This document shows, piece by piece, positions 8,209 to 15,306 of a stretch of DNA of 30,819 nucleotides. The notes beneath the pieces were generated by a model that had not been told where the DNA came from, made no database searches, and saw only the letters and a program-made list of their open reading frames with translations. Position 1 is the stretch's first letter. Each line of letters starts with the position of its first letter. The DNA comes from Solibacillus sp045640265 (GTDB taxonomy: Bacteria > Bacillota > Bacilli > Bacillales_A > Planococcaceae), in NCBI GenBank assembly GCA_045640265.1, contig JAZUES010000029.1, forward strand, positions 1 to 30,819. Direction: 5' to 3'. The position numbers and the translations under genes were made by a program.

Positions 8209-8943
8209 ATGTCAATTGTAATTGATATTCAACATTTAAATAAAAAATTTGGGGAGCATGAAGTTTTAAAAGATGTGAACTTCCAAGTAAAAAAAGGGGA
8301 AGTAGTGACATTAATCGGGTCTTCAGGTTCTGGTAAATCAACGCTGTTACGCTGTATTAATTTACTTGAAATACCTTCAGCTGGTGAAATTATTTACAAC
8401 GGTGAAAACATTTTAAATGATGCACATGATATTGAAAACTATCGAACACATTTAGGAATGGTATTCCAACAGTTTAACTTATTTAATAATTTAAACGTGC
8501 TTAGAAACTGTACGGTAGGTCAACAAAAAGTGCTAAAACGTTCGAAAGAAGCTGCCGAACAAAATGCGATGAAGTATTTAGATCTTGTAGGCATGGCTCA
8601 ATATAAAAACGCCAAACCTCGCCATTTATCAGGAGGTCAAAAACAACGCGTAGCGATTGCACGTGCACTTGCAATGGATCCAGACGTTATGTTATTTGAC
8701 GAACCTACTTCAGCATTAGACCCTGAAATGGTAGGGGAAGTATTAAAAGTAATGCGCCATTTAGCAGATCAAGGCAACACCATGTTAATCGTAACCCATG
8801 AAATGGAGTTTGCAAAAGAAGTGTCGGATCGCATCGTCTTCATGGATAAAGGTGTTATCGTAGAAGAAGGCCATCCAGATGAAGTATTAGTCAATCCAAA
8901 ACATGATCGTACAAAAGCATTTTTAAAACGTACGCTAAAATAA
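8209..8943 (+). CDS. Amino-acid ABC transporter ATP-binding protein
   Basis: This is the cytoplasmic ATPase that powers the importer. It has Walker A GSSGSGKST (K43), signature LSGGQ (140-144), Walker B VMLFDEP (D164, E165) and the switch histidine in VTHEMEF. The length of 244 residues is usual for the polar amino-acid ATPases (GlnQ/HisP type). The start at ATG 8209 follows AAGGACGGTGA. It is the last gene of the riboswitch operon and is followed by a terminator at 9022. Confidence 0.96.
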   Translation: MSIVIDIQHLNKKFGEHEVLKDVNFQVKKGEVVTLIGSSGSGKSTLLRCINLLEIPSAGEIIYNGENILNDAHDIENYRTHLGMVFQQFNLFNNLNVLRNCTVGQQKVLKRSKEAAEQNAMKYLDLVGMAQYKNAKPRHLSGGQKQRVAIARALAMDPDVMLFDEPTSALDPEMVGEVLKVMRHLADQGNTMLIVTHEMEFAKEVSDRIVFMDKGVIVEEGHPDEVLVNPKHDRTKAFLKRTLK

Positions 8944-9021
8944 GTGAAACTTAACCAGTAGGCTATTGATTCGTACTAAGTATTAGTGAACCAATTGACC
9001 ATACACCAGTTAAGCGGAATA

Positions 9022-9057
9022 AAAATAAGCTCGTGCGTCATGCGCCGAGCTTATTTT
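9022..9057. terminator. Bidirectional terminator between the ABC operon and a minus-strand microprotein
   Basis: AAAATAAGCTCG (9022-9033) pairs perfectly with CGAGCTTATTTT (9046-9057), and the stem continues with GCG/CGC around the loop. A-runs on the left and T-runs on the right let it work in both directions. The TTA at 9051-9053 inside it is the stop codon of the minus-strand ORF. Confidence 0.85.
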
Positions 9058-9152
9058 CTTGAGTTCCATTCACTTACTAATATAAAAATAATGGCAAAAG
9101 CAATGGCGATGGCAAAAAACCACACCGGAACACCGCTCATATTTAATGTCAT
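9051..9152 (-). CDS. Small single-pass membrane protein, 33 residues
   Basis: This minus-strand ORF is MTLNMSGVPVWFFAIAIAFA (residues 1-20) followed by IIFILVSEWNSRK. It has a short polar N-terminus, one hydrophobic helix (about 9-26) and a charged C-terminus. ATG 9152 is preceded by GAGGTGG 6 bases away, and a sigmaA-like promoter lies just upstream (9173-9201). The stop falls in the shared terminator. These signals together support a real gene, although the family is not recognised. An alternative internal start is M5. Comparable one-helix proteins often tune larger membrane complexes, but nothing here identifies a partner. It faces the ABC operon convergently. Confidence 0.7.
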   Translation of the reverse strand: MTLNMSGVPVWFFAIAIAFAIIFILVSEWNSRK

Positions 9153-9172
9153 AGATTCCACCTCTTCATTTG

Positions 9173-9201
9173 AGTTTAACACGCTCGAATCATCGTTTCA
9201 A
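9173..9201 (-). promoter_or_regulatory. SigmaA-like promoter for the 33-residue membrane protein
   Basis: Read on the minus strand, -35 TTGAAA (9201-9196) is followed after 17 bases by -10 TAAACT (9178-9173). The start codon is about 20 bases further. The odd palindrome CGTTTCAAACG (9194-9204) overlaps the -35 box. Confidence 0.55.
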
Positions 9202-9217
9202 ACGAAGTTCTTTGGTA

Positions 9218-9246
9218 GTTAAATAGATAATTTTTCTCTATCTAAC
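9218..9246. repeat. Imperfect inverted repeat between divergent small genes
   Basis: GTTAAATAGATA (9218-9229) pairs with TCTCTATCTAAC (9235-9246) at 10 of 12 positions. It lies between the divergently transcribed 33-residue and 65-residue genes. No U-run follows on either strand. Its function is unclear. Confidence 0.35.
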
Positions 9247-9299
9247 ACAGAAGTAACACAATATAAGTTGTTCGTTGTATGTTTTTCTTGATCAGAGCC

Positions 9300-9328
9300 T
9301 TTCATCTCGTGTCAAAATCGTTTAAAAT
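9300..9328 (+). promoter_or_regulatory. Possible promoter for the 65-residue protein
   Basis: A good -10 box TAAAAT (9323-9328) has a poor -35 candidate TTTCAT (9300-9305) at 17-base spacing. It is the best candidate in this interval, but weak. Confidence 0.3.
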
Positions 9329-9371
9329 AAGTAAGAGTTAGTACAAGCTATATAAAAAGTGAGGTAATCAA

Positions 9372-9569
9372 ATGTTACATTTAAAATGGAAAGATGCACC
9401 AACAATTCGCACAGCGAAATGTGTACATACGAATGCATCAAAATATTTAGTATCAAATGTTTTAACGGTAGGTAAAGAATATGAAGTAAAAAATGAAACG
9501 GATGAGTTCATCTTTGTAATCGATAATACTGGTAATGTCGGCGGATACTATAAAGAGTACTTCGCATAA
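9372..9569 (+). CDS. Small conserved protein, probable DUF6501-like
   Basis: This is a 65-residue soluble protein starting MLHLKWKDAPTIRTAKCVHT and ending in DNTGNVGGYYKEYFA. It resembles short Bacillales proteins that I associate, from memory, with DUF6501; this needs a profile search. The alternating pattern around VLTVGKEYEVKNETDEFIFVID suggests a small beta-barrel or SH3-like fold. It has no signal peptide and no membrane segment. The start has GAGG 10 bases upstream. It is monocistronic, with its own terminator at 9573. The function is unknown. Confidence 0.8.
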   Translation: MLHLKWKDAPTIRTAKCVHTNASKYLVSNVLTVGKEYEVKNETDEFIFVIDNTGNVGGYYKEYFA

Positions 9570-9572
9570 TTC

Positions 9573-9615
9573 AAAAAAGCACAGCCTCTATATTTCATAG
9601 AAGCTGTGCTTTTTT
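9573..9615 (+). terminator. Rho-independent terminator after the 65-residue gene
   Basis: AAAAAAGCACAGC (9573-9585) is the exact reverse complement of GCTGTGCTTTTTT (9603-9615). The stem of 13 pairs ends in a T-run. Confidence 0.92.
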
Positions 9616-9746
9616 GATTTTATTTATAAAAAGAATAATATGTGATAATTCATTGTAATTAAGTGTTAGAAAAATCAACTATTATAAAGAAATAATGGTA
9701 AAATTAGTTCTAGAGTCATAAATGAAATATTATATTTAAAAATGAT

Positions 9747-9752
9747 AGGAGA
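9747..9752 (+). promoter_or_regulatory. Ribosome site selecting TTG 9760 for the chemoreceptor gene
   Basis: AGGAGA (9747-9752) lies 7 bases before TTG 9760. The in-frame ATG 9742 is upstream of this site and has only A/T-rich sequence before it, so TTG is preferred. Confidence 0.7.
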
Positions 9753-9759
9753 ATTTACT

Positions 9760-10581
9760 TTGAATTTTATAGAATCTATGGGCGTAATGGCGGAATATAT
9801 TCATCTAGCATTAAAAAAAGAAGCGGTAGTTGTAATTGTAGATAAAGAAAATGGAATTGTGACTAAATATTTACCTGGTGAAAATCTTGAAATCGGCTAT
9901 GCCGAAGGAGACAAGATTAAAGCCGATGATTCGAACTTAAAAGCTGCATTAAATGGTCGTCAATCGGATATTTATTTAGATGCTAGTGTTTATGGTATGC
10001 CGATTAATGCATATGCATTCCCAATTAAAGAAAATGGTCGTGTTGTTGGTGCATTAGGGTTTGGTAAACCATTGGATAAAGAACAGCAGCTTGAAGAATT
10101 TATTAACACGGTGCGTCAAATTGTTGTGACTTTACAAGATAAGACCCATATCATAGCCTCACATTCTGAAGAATTAGCTGCTACGAGTACGGAAATCCGT
10201 ATGCAATCTGAAAAAGCTTTAGAAGATTCTAGAAAAACCAATGAAATTACATCGCTGATTAAAAACATTTCTAGTCAGACAAATCTACTGGGGCTAAATG
10301 CTTCAATTGAAGCGGCTCGAGCAGGTCAACATGGAGCTGGTTTTAATATAGTCGCACAAGAGGTACGTAAGTTATCACAGCAAACGAGTGACTCGACCCA
10401 TAAAATTGAAACATCTTTGAATAATGTTAATAAGAACTTAAGTGCACTTCTTGAGAATATGAATCAAATTACAGAAGCTTCTAACGAAGAAGCAAAATTA
10501 GCACAAGATGTAACATCAATTATTGAAACACTAGACGAAGTTTCAATCAAATTATCAACTTTTGTTAAAGAAATGCTATAA
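9760..10581 (+). CDS. Soluble methyl-accepting chemotaxis-type signalling protein
   Basis: This is a cytoplasmic chemoreceptor-like protein of 273 residues, short and without any membrane helix, comparable in architecture to Bacillus YfmS. The N-terminal domain (about 1-115) is alpha/beta and looks like a small PAS/Cache-type sensor. The C-terminal half is a helical signalling hairpin. Its conserved tip is ISSQTNLLGLNASIEAARAG followed by QHGAGFNIVAQEVRKLS, the CheA/CheW-contacting element. Translation most likely begins at TTG 9760. Cognate chemotaxis genes are not adjacent, so it is an orphan receptor. The ligand is unknown; the domain ending IKENGRVVGALGFGK suggests small-molecule or redox sensing, but that is speculation. 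Confidence 0.9.
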   Translation: MNFIESMGVMAEYIHLALKKEAVVVIVDKENGIVTKYLPGENLEIGYAEGDKIKADDSNLKAALNGRQSDIYLDASVYGMPINAYAFPIKENGRVVGALGFGKPLDKEQQLEEFINTVRQIVVTLQDKTHIIASHSEELAATSTEIRMQSEKALEDSRKTNEITSLIKNISSQTNLLGLNASIEAARAGQHGAGFNIVAQEVRKLSQQTSDSTHKIETSLNNVNKNLSALLENMNQITEASNEEAKLAQDVTSIIETLDEVSIKLSTFVKEML

Positions 10582-11199
10582 GTAATTTAACATCACCTTT
10601 GCCAAAATGCATGTTTCATGGGTAGTTCTTATAAACACGAAATATATATAAATAGTGCAACTTTACTGTACGCACACGAATGGCCAACTATCTTAAATTT
10701 TTCAGATAGTTGGCCATTTTTAAATATTTTATGACTATGACATGTAGTTATGTGAAATTTCAGGTTTCATTATATTAATATGACGTGATAAAGAAATGAA
10801 TTCAAAAGTAGCAAGGAGAGATTATGTTTTTTGATGGTTTTTAAGTTTAAGGGTCCAATGATTTTACAGGAAAATGAAGTATAGGACACATGTGTATTAG
10901 ATATAACTAAAGTTGCCATTTCCCATACTTTTAGAAGGTCAAAAGAGATACATTGTTTCCGAAATGATACATGCAAAAGAGAATACCATATATAAGAATA
11001 ATAATTTACTAGCGAATTATTATATAATTCATTAAACAAAATCAATATTTTAATATAATATATGTGAAATAAAACTTTATTTGGTTTACTTTTAATTAGA
11101 AATAATTTACTCTTTAATAAAAAACTGCAAATAAAATATATTTGAAAGGGGTGGTGCTAAAGAAATGTAGTCAAATTCATCATCATATTTAAGAATGGT
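10582..11199. other. Long AT-rich intergenic stretch with a terminator and a possible decayed small gene
   Basis: Apart from the terminator at 10679-10722, no supported gene was found here. AAGGAGAG at 10813-10820 precedes ATG 10824 and ATG 10834. From 10834 the plus-strand frame runs to 10995 (53 codons) but is broken by TAG at 10882-10884. The encoded peptide is not recognised and could be a remnant. A 91-residue minus-strand ORF (10770-11045) has low-complexity AT-driven composition and no ribosome site and is not called. Nothing identifiable remains between 11046 and the operator at 11200. Confidence 0.5.
10679..10722 (+). terminator. Rho-independent terminator after the chemoreceptor gene
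   Basis: AATGGCCAACTATCT (10679-10693) is the exact reverse complement of AGATAGTTGGCCATT (10704-10718), giving 15 pairs and a 10-base loop, followed by further T residues. The symmetric A/T flanks may allow function in both directions. Confidence 0.92.
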
Positions 11200-11216
11200 G
11201 TTTTATATTATAAAAC
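11200..11216. promoter_or_regulatory. Palindromic operator candidate, site 1 (operon A)
   Basis: GTTTTATATTATAAAAC is a perfect palindrome of two 8-base arms around a central T. It ends 15 bases before the TSUP start codon and contains a -10-like TATTAT (11206-11211), with no good -35. A copy with one mismatch occurs at 15307-15323 at almost the same distance from the first gene of operon B. The shared site, and the IclR gene inside operon B, suggest that this regulator binds both. Confidence 0.6.
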
Positions 11217-11231
11217 GAATTAGGGGATTTA

Positions 11232-11960
11232 ATGCTGATTATTATCTTTATCATAGGCTTTTTAAGCCATTTCGTGAGTGCACTTGTTGGGGGCGGTGGA
11301 TTAATTTCTTTACCAACGATGTTATTGATGGGGATTCCGATACATACAGCAATTGCAGCAGATAAATTTGGAGCGGTAGTCAGTACATTTTTAACAACTT
11401 TACAAAGTTTGAGAAAGAAAGAAATTGTATTGCGAGAAATTATTACACTTGTATTAGTAGGGTTTGTAAGTGGTTATATAGGTGGGGCAGTGGCTAACTT
11501 TTTATCAGCAAGCCTGCTGAATTATATTGCAATATGTTTAATGTTTTTTGCCTTTGTCATTAGTTTCTTCTTAAAAAATTTTTTTGGTGAGAATTTAACG
11601 GTCGTGAATGGTAAAAAAGTATATCCTTTGATATCACTTGTTGGTTTTTACGATGGCATTTTTGGACCCGGCAGCAGTACGCTTGCGATTTATGTTTTTT
11701 CACATGATAGGATGCAGTATTTTAAAGCAGTCACATTGACAAGAATTTGTCTATTTGCCTGGTGTTTTGGTGCCCTTATTCCATACATTACAGCAGGAGC
11801 TATGGTTTGGAAATATGCGATTGTGGTAATGTTTGGTGCCATTTTAGGTGGTTTTGCAGGTGTTTATGTATCGAAAATGGTAAATGTTAAGTACGTGAAG
11901 CATGTATTACGTTTTATGACGCTGGTAATTTTAGTACAGCTTGTAGTAAAACTATTTTAA
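11232..11960 (+). CDS. TSUP (TauE/SafE) family membrane transporter
   Basis: This is an integral membrane protein with about eight hydrophobic segments in 242 residues. Family motifs are GGGGLISLPTMLLMGIPIHT in the first half and GFYDGIFGPGSSTL in the second, the characteristic paired repeats of the TauE/SafE/YfcA group. Characterised members move sulfite, sulfoacetate and other organic anions, usually by export. It heads the operon A sugar-acid genes, directly behind the shared operator, with GGGGA 4 bases before ATG 11232. It may export an acid by-product or import a substrate. If the island handles a sulfonate, sulfite export would be the natural role. The substrate is undetermined. Confidence 0.85.
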   Translation: MLIIIFIIGFLSHFVSALVGGGGLISLPTMLLMGIPIHTAIAADKFGAVVSTFLTTLQSLRKKEIVLREIITLVLVGFVSGYIGGAVANFLSASLLNYIAICLMFFAFVISFFLKNFFGENLTVVNGKKVYPLISLVGFYDGIFGPGSSTLAIYVFSHDRMQYFKAVTLTRICLFAWCFGALIPYITAGAMVWKYAIVVMFGAILGGFAGVYVSKMVNVKYVKHVLRFMTLVILVQLVVKLF

Positions 11961-11976
11961 ACTAAGGGGGCAAGTC

Positions 11977-12879
11977 ATGAATATTCACATTGTTGGATTT
12001 GGAAAGATGGGTAAAAATATTGCGTTAAATTATTCGGATAAAGGCTACGATATATGTGCCTTTGATGTAAATGTTATTGATCCATTCACATATGATGGTA
12101 GTGGAAGAATTGACGTTTATCAAGATGAACAATTATTTTATGAACAAATCGAACAAGGGGATTTAGTATATGTCTTTGTGCCTCATGGGGATGTAACAGA
12201 GCATACACTAGCAAAATTATTGCATTGCTTGCCATCGAAAACTTACATAGTGGAGGGTGGTAATTCAAATTATCAGCAGTCAAAAATTTGGTTTGAAAAG
12301 TTTTCGCAGCAGGACAAGTTCTTCTTTGATTTAGGAACGAGTGGTGGCGTAGAGGGTGCCCGTTATGGGATGAATGCGATGATTGGTGGCGATGCAGAGG
12401 CATTTACGCAAATTGAAGCGCTATTAAAGCCAGTTTGTAGTGAAAAGGGTTTATTGTATACAGGACCAAGTGGTAGCGGACATTACTTAAAAATGGTGCA
12501 CAATGGGATTGAGTATGGCATGATGCAGGCTATCGCAGAGTGCTTTGAGTTTTTGGAATATTCCGAGTACAATTACGATTATCAAAAGGTAGCAGCCCTG
12601 TGGAATGATAGCTCAGTAATCCGCAGTTGGTTAATGGAACTGTTGATTGATGTATTTGACGAGAGTCCAAAGTTGGATAACTGGGACCACCAAATGCATG
12701 CGTCTGGACAAATTCAGTGGCTCATAGAAGAGGCAATGCAGCGAAAAGTACCGTTACCTGTTACAACAATATCATTAATGGTTCGTGACCGTTCCTTACA
12801 GCAGGAGACATTTAGCGGAAAGGTAGTCTCAGCTTTACGTGGTAAATTTGGTGGTCATGCAACGGAAAGGAAGTATTAG
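11977..12879 (+). CDS. gnd: 6-phosphogluconate dehydrogenase, decarboxylating (short, YqeC/GndA-like type)
   Basis: This enzyme oxidatively decarboxylates 6-phosphogluconate to ribulose 5-phosphate. The N-terminal Rossmann motif is GFGKMGKNIA (about residues 7-16). Substrate and catalytic motifs follow: DLGTSGGVEGARYG, GPSGSGHYLKMVHNGIEYGM with the catalytic Lys, and HASGQIQW near the C-terminus. At 300 residues it is the short form, lacking the long C-terminal domain of the 470-residue enzyme. Short forms are often NAD-preferring, but the cofactor is not proven here. It lies 16 bases after the TSUP gene and 2 bases before kdgK. Ribose-5-phosphate isomerase in the same operon would take its product. 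No gluconate kinase is in the window. Confidence 0.9.
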   Translation: MNIHIVGFGKMGKNIALNYSDKGYDICAFDVNVIDPFTYDGSGRIDVYQDEQLFYEQIEQGDLVYVFVPHGDVTEHTLAKLLHCLPSKTYIVEGGNSNYQQSKIWFEKFSQQDKFFFDLGTSGGVEGARYGMNAMIGGDAEAFTQIEALLKPVCSEKGLLYTGPSGSGHYLKMVHNGIEYGMMQAIAECFEFLEYSEYNYDYQKVAALWNDSSVIRSWLMELLIDVFDESPKLDNWDHQMHASGQIQWLIEEAMQRKVPLPVTTISLMVRDRSLQQETFSGKVVSALRGKFGGHATERKY

Positions 12880-12881
12880 CT

Positions 12882-13835
12882 ATGGCAGAGGTATTGACGA
12901 TTGGAGAAACAATGGTTATTTTTCAGCCGCTACAGGTTGGAAATTTGGAGGATAATGTCCCAATACAGCAGCGCATCGGTGGAGCAGAGTCTAATTTTGC
13001 GATTGGTTTATCACGTTTAGGCCACGATGTGAAATACATTACGCGTCTTGGAAATGATCCATTCGGTAAGCGTATATTAAAAACGTTGCTTGCAGAAAGG
13101 GTAGATGTTTCAGACGTTACATTAGTAGATGGGGAACGAACAGGACTTCTGTTTAAGGAACAAAAGCTACCTGATTTGATGAATGTGAATTATTATCGAG
13201 AAAATTCAGCGGCTAGCCGAATGAATATGGAGCAGTTAACACCAAAAGCTTTTGAAGGCGTAAAGTTTTTGCATGTGACGGGTATTACACCTGCTATTTC
13301 ACAGTCTTGCCGTGAGCTTATTTTTGAGGCGATTAAACAGGCTAAGAGGTATGGTGTGAGAATTACGTTTGATCCTAATTTACGCTTTAAGCTATGGCCC
13401 AAACAATTGGCGTTTGAGGTGCTCAATGAGATAGCACGCCAAGCGGATTATTTGCTAGTAAGTGAAGAGGAAGGAAGGTTTTTGACGAATGAGACCGATG
13501 TGTTAGCTATTTGTCAAAAGCTAGCCGTAGCACCTCACCAGGTTGTCGTGATGAAGTGCGGTGACAAACCGACCATTTTATATACGCAACAGGAATGGTG
13601 TGAAATTGAAACATTTCATGTGGCGAAGATAGTGGATTCTGTGGGTGCTGGAGATGGCTTTGCGGCTGGATTTACCCATGGTTTATTAACAAATGTACCG
13701 CTAAAGGAATGCGTCAATATCGGCAATTTTATAGGGTCAAGAGTGATTCAGCAATATGGCGATATAGAGGGGCTACCGTATGCAGATGATTTGGCCGCGA
13801 TTGGAAATAAACAAACAGATAACGTTGTGAGGTGA
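12882..13835 (+). CDS. kdgK: 2-dehydro-3-deoxygluconokinase (PfkB family)
   Basis: This enzyme phosphorylates 2-keto-3-deoxygluconate (KDG) to KDPG. It is a ribokinase-fold PfkB protein of 317 residues. The family entry motif is IGGAESNFAIGLSRLG (about 30-46). The signature DSVGAGDGFAAGF carries the catalytic base D258. VNYYRENSAASRM is the KDG-kinase-like substrate loop. Translation starts at ATG 12882 immediately after gnd, and its 3' end holds the ribosome site of the aldolase gene. Paired with the aldolase it completes a semi-phosphorylative Entner-Doudoroff step. Confidence 0.92.
   Translation: MAEVLTIGETMVIFQPLQVGNLEDNVPIQQRIGGAESNFAIGLSRLGHDVKYITRLGNDPFGKRILKTLLAERVDVSDVTLVDGERTGLLFKEQKLPDLMNVNYYRENSAASRMNMEQLTPKAFEGVKFLHVTGITPAISQSCRELIFEAIKQAKRYGVRITFDPNLRFKLWPKQLAFEVLNEIARQADYLLVSEEEGRFLTNETDVLAICQKLAVAPHQVVVMKCGDKPTILYTQQEWCEIETFHVAKIVDSVGAGDGFAAGFTHGLLTNVPLKECVNIGNFIGSRVIQQYGDIEGLPYADDLAAIGNKQTDNVVR
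13829..13835 (+). promoter_or_regulatory. Ribosome site selecting ATG 13841 for the KDPG aldolase
   Basis: GAGGTGA (13829-13835) ends 5 bases before ATG 13841 and overlaps the kdgK stop. The in-frame GTG at 13832 lies inside this site and cannot be its start. Confidence 0.75.
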
Positions 13836-13840
13836 CGGGG

Positions 13841-14488
13841 ATGTATAAATGGCAGATATTAAATCAATTTGAGCAGCATGGAATTGTGGCAGTTGTCCGT
13901 AAGATAGATCCTGAGAAAGTAGATGATGTAATTGTGGCGCTTGTGGAAGGCGGCGTCAAAATTTTGGAAATTACAGTAGATAGTGAAAATAGCTATGACA
14001 CAATTGCACGTGCAAAAAAGAAATATAGTAATGATCTATTAATAGGGGCAGGCACGGTGCTGGATAGGGAAACAGCTAAAACAGCTATCGATGCAAAGGC
14101 TGATTTTATTTTTTCACCTATATTTGATGAGGATATTATTCAAATCACTAACCAATATGGGAAAATCTCCATTCCTGGTGTGTATACACCAACGGAAATT
14201 TTAAAGGCTTATGCTTGCGGTGCAGATCTTTTAAAGGTATTTCCCGCGACAACGCTTGGGCCAAAGTTTTTCAAGGATGTAGCTGGACCAATGGGACATA
14301 TTCCATTAATGCCAACAGGTGGAGTTGATCTAAATAATATACAGGATTTTGTGCACGCGGGGGCGGTAGCTGTTGGAGTAGGTAGCTCGTTGCTAAACAA
14401 GGAATACATTGCAAACAATCAATTTGATGCCCTAAGTAACCTTGCACATCAATATGTAACGAAATTTAAAGAGGCTAAAGGAAAGTAG
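13841..14488 (+). CDS. eda: KDPG/KHG aldolase
   Basis: This class I aldolase cleaves 2-keto-3-deoxy-6-phosphogluconate to pyruvate and glyceraldehyde 3-phosphate. It is a TIM barrel of 215 residues. Diagnostic sites are the general-base Glu E43 in LEITVDS, GAGTVLD, PGVYTPTEI, the Schiff-base Lys K132 in LLKVFPA, and the phosphate-binding MPTGGV. The chosen start, ATG 13841, is better placed than GTG 13832. It directly follows kdgK and is translationally coupled to it. Bacillus literature often calls this gene kdgA. Confidence 0.94.
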   Translation: MYKWQILNQFEQHGIVAVVRKIDPEKVDDVIVALVEGGVKILEITVDSENSYDTIARAKKKYSNDLLIGAGTVLDRETAKTAIDAKADFIFSPIFDEDIIQITNQYGKISIPGVYTPTEILKAYACGADLLKVFPATTLGPKFFKDVAGPMGHIPLMPTGGVDLNNIQDFVHAGAVAVGVGSSLLNKEYIANNQFDALSNLAHQYVTKFKEAKGK

Positions 14489-14517
14489 GTATATGCAAAA
14501 ATGGAGGAAAGTGCACG

Positions 14518-15177
14518 ATGGTAAGTCCTTATGACAAATCTAGTAATCTAGATGAAAAAAGGGATATCGCTAGGGTGGCTGTACAATACGTTGAAGATGG
14601 GATGGTAGTAGGTGTAGGTTCAGGCTCTACTATGGAACTTTTTGTAAAACTTTTAGTGGAAAGATTAGTGCAACAGCCAATGAATTGTAAGTTTGTCGCA
14701 TCATCTAAAAAAATTGAGCAACTTCTACAGTATTATGAGTTGCCTCTGCTTCCGATAGAAGACGTTGAGCAAATCGATATAGCATTTGATGGTGCTGATA
14801 GAGTAGATAAAGATGGCCATTTAATTAAAGGAGGCGGTGGCTCTTTATTCCGTGAGCGCCTTGTGTTACTACAGGCAGCTAAAAAGTATATTTTAGTAGA
14901 TGGCTCAAAACATGTAGACAATTTTGCACACGCTGTTGTGCCAATTGAAGTAATACCGATTGCACAAGCTTATGTGGAGAAAATATTATGTCAAAAAAAT
15001 ATCGACTATACTTGCAGACAAAATGGAGGAAAACGGTTTTTGACGGATAATTATAATTCGATTTTAGATGTTATTTTGCCAAATCAATTTACAACGAAGC
15101 AATTTTATGAATTTATGTCTCAGATACACGGAGTCGTTGATGTAGGCATTTTTCTAAATGATGGGTATATTTTTTAA
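14518..15177 (+). CDS. rpiA: Ribose-5-phosphate isomerase A
   Basis: This enzyme interconverts ribulose 5-phosphate and ribose 5-phosphate. Its 219 residues show the RpiA order of motifs: VGVGSGSTMELF (phosphate loop, usually GTGST), FVASSKK, the catalytic DIAFDGADRVD, KGGGGSLFRERL and LVDGSKHV. Several positions are diverged from the housekeeping enzyme, for instance Ser for Thr in the loop and a C-terminal DVGIFLNDGYIF. A specialised or broader-specificity isomerase is therefore possible. The ribosome site TGGAGGAAAG precedes ATG 14518. It is the last gene of operon A. No clear terminator was seen before operon B. Confidence 0.87.
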   Translation: MVSPYDKSSNLDEKRDIARVAVQYVEDGMVVGVGSGSTMELFVKLLVERLVQQPMNCKFVASSKKIEQLLQYYELPLLPIEDVEQIDIAFDGADRVDKDGHLIKGGGGSLFRERLVLLQAAKKYILVDGSKHVDNFAHAVVPIEVIPIAQAYVEKILCQKNIDYTCRQNGGKRFLTDNYNSILDVILPNQFTTKQFYEFMSQIHGVVDVGIFLNDGYIF

Positions 15178-15272
15178 AGATAATACTTTGACTATAATAT
15201 TCTTAATATTCTAAAAAATGAAATAAAATGCTTGAAAAAATGCTCTTGTCTATATAGAATGAAGCTGACAAA

Positions 15273-15286
15273 TGAAAGCGGTTACT
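15273..15286 (+). promoter_or_regulatory. Candidate cre site (CcpA binding) before the TRAP operon
   Basis: TGAAAGCGGTTACT matches the relaxed cre consensus TGWNANCGNTNWCA at all fixed positions except the last. It lies 20 bases upstream of the operator at 15307. Carbon catabolite repression of a secondary-carbon-source operon would be expected. Confidence 0.5.
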
Positions 15287-15306
15287 TGTTTCGTTTTCAG
15301 AACATC

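Noticed and set aside
8986..9222. Plus-strand 78-residue open frame
   Set aside because: It runs antisense over the better-supported 33-residue gene, crosses a strong terminator, and lacks a ribosome site.
10770..11045. Minus-strand 91-residue open frame
   Set aside because: It has low-complexity, AT-driven composition and no ribosome site or recognisable domain.
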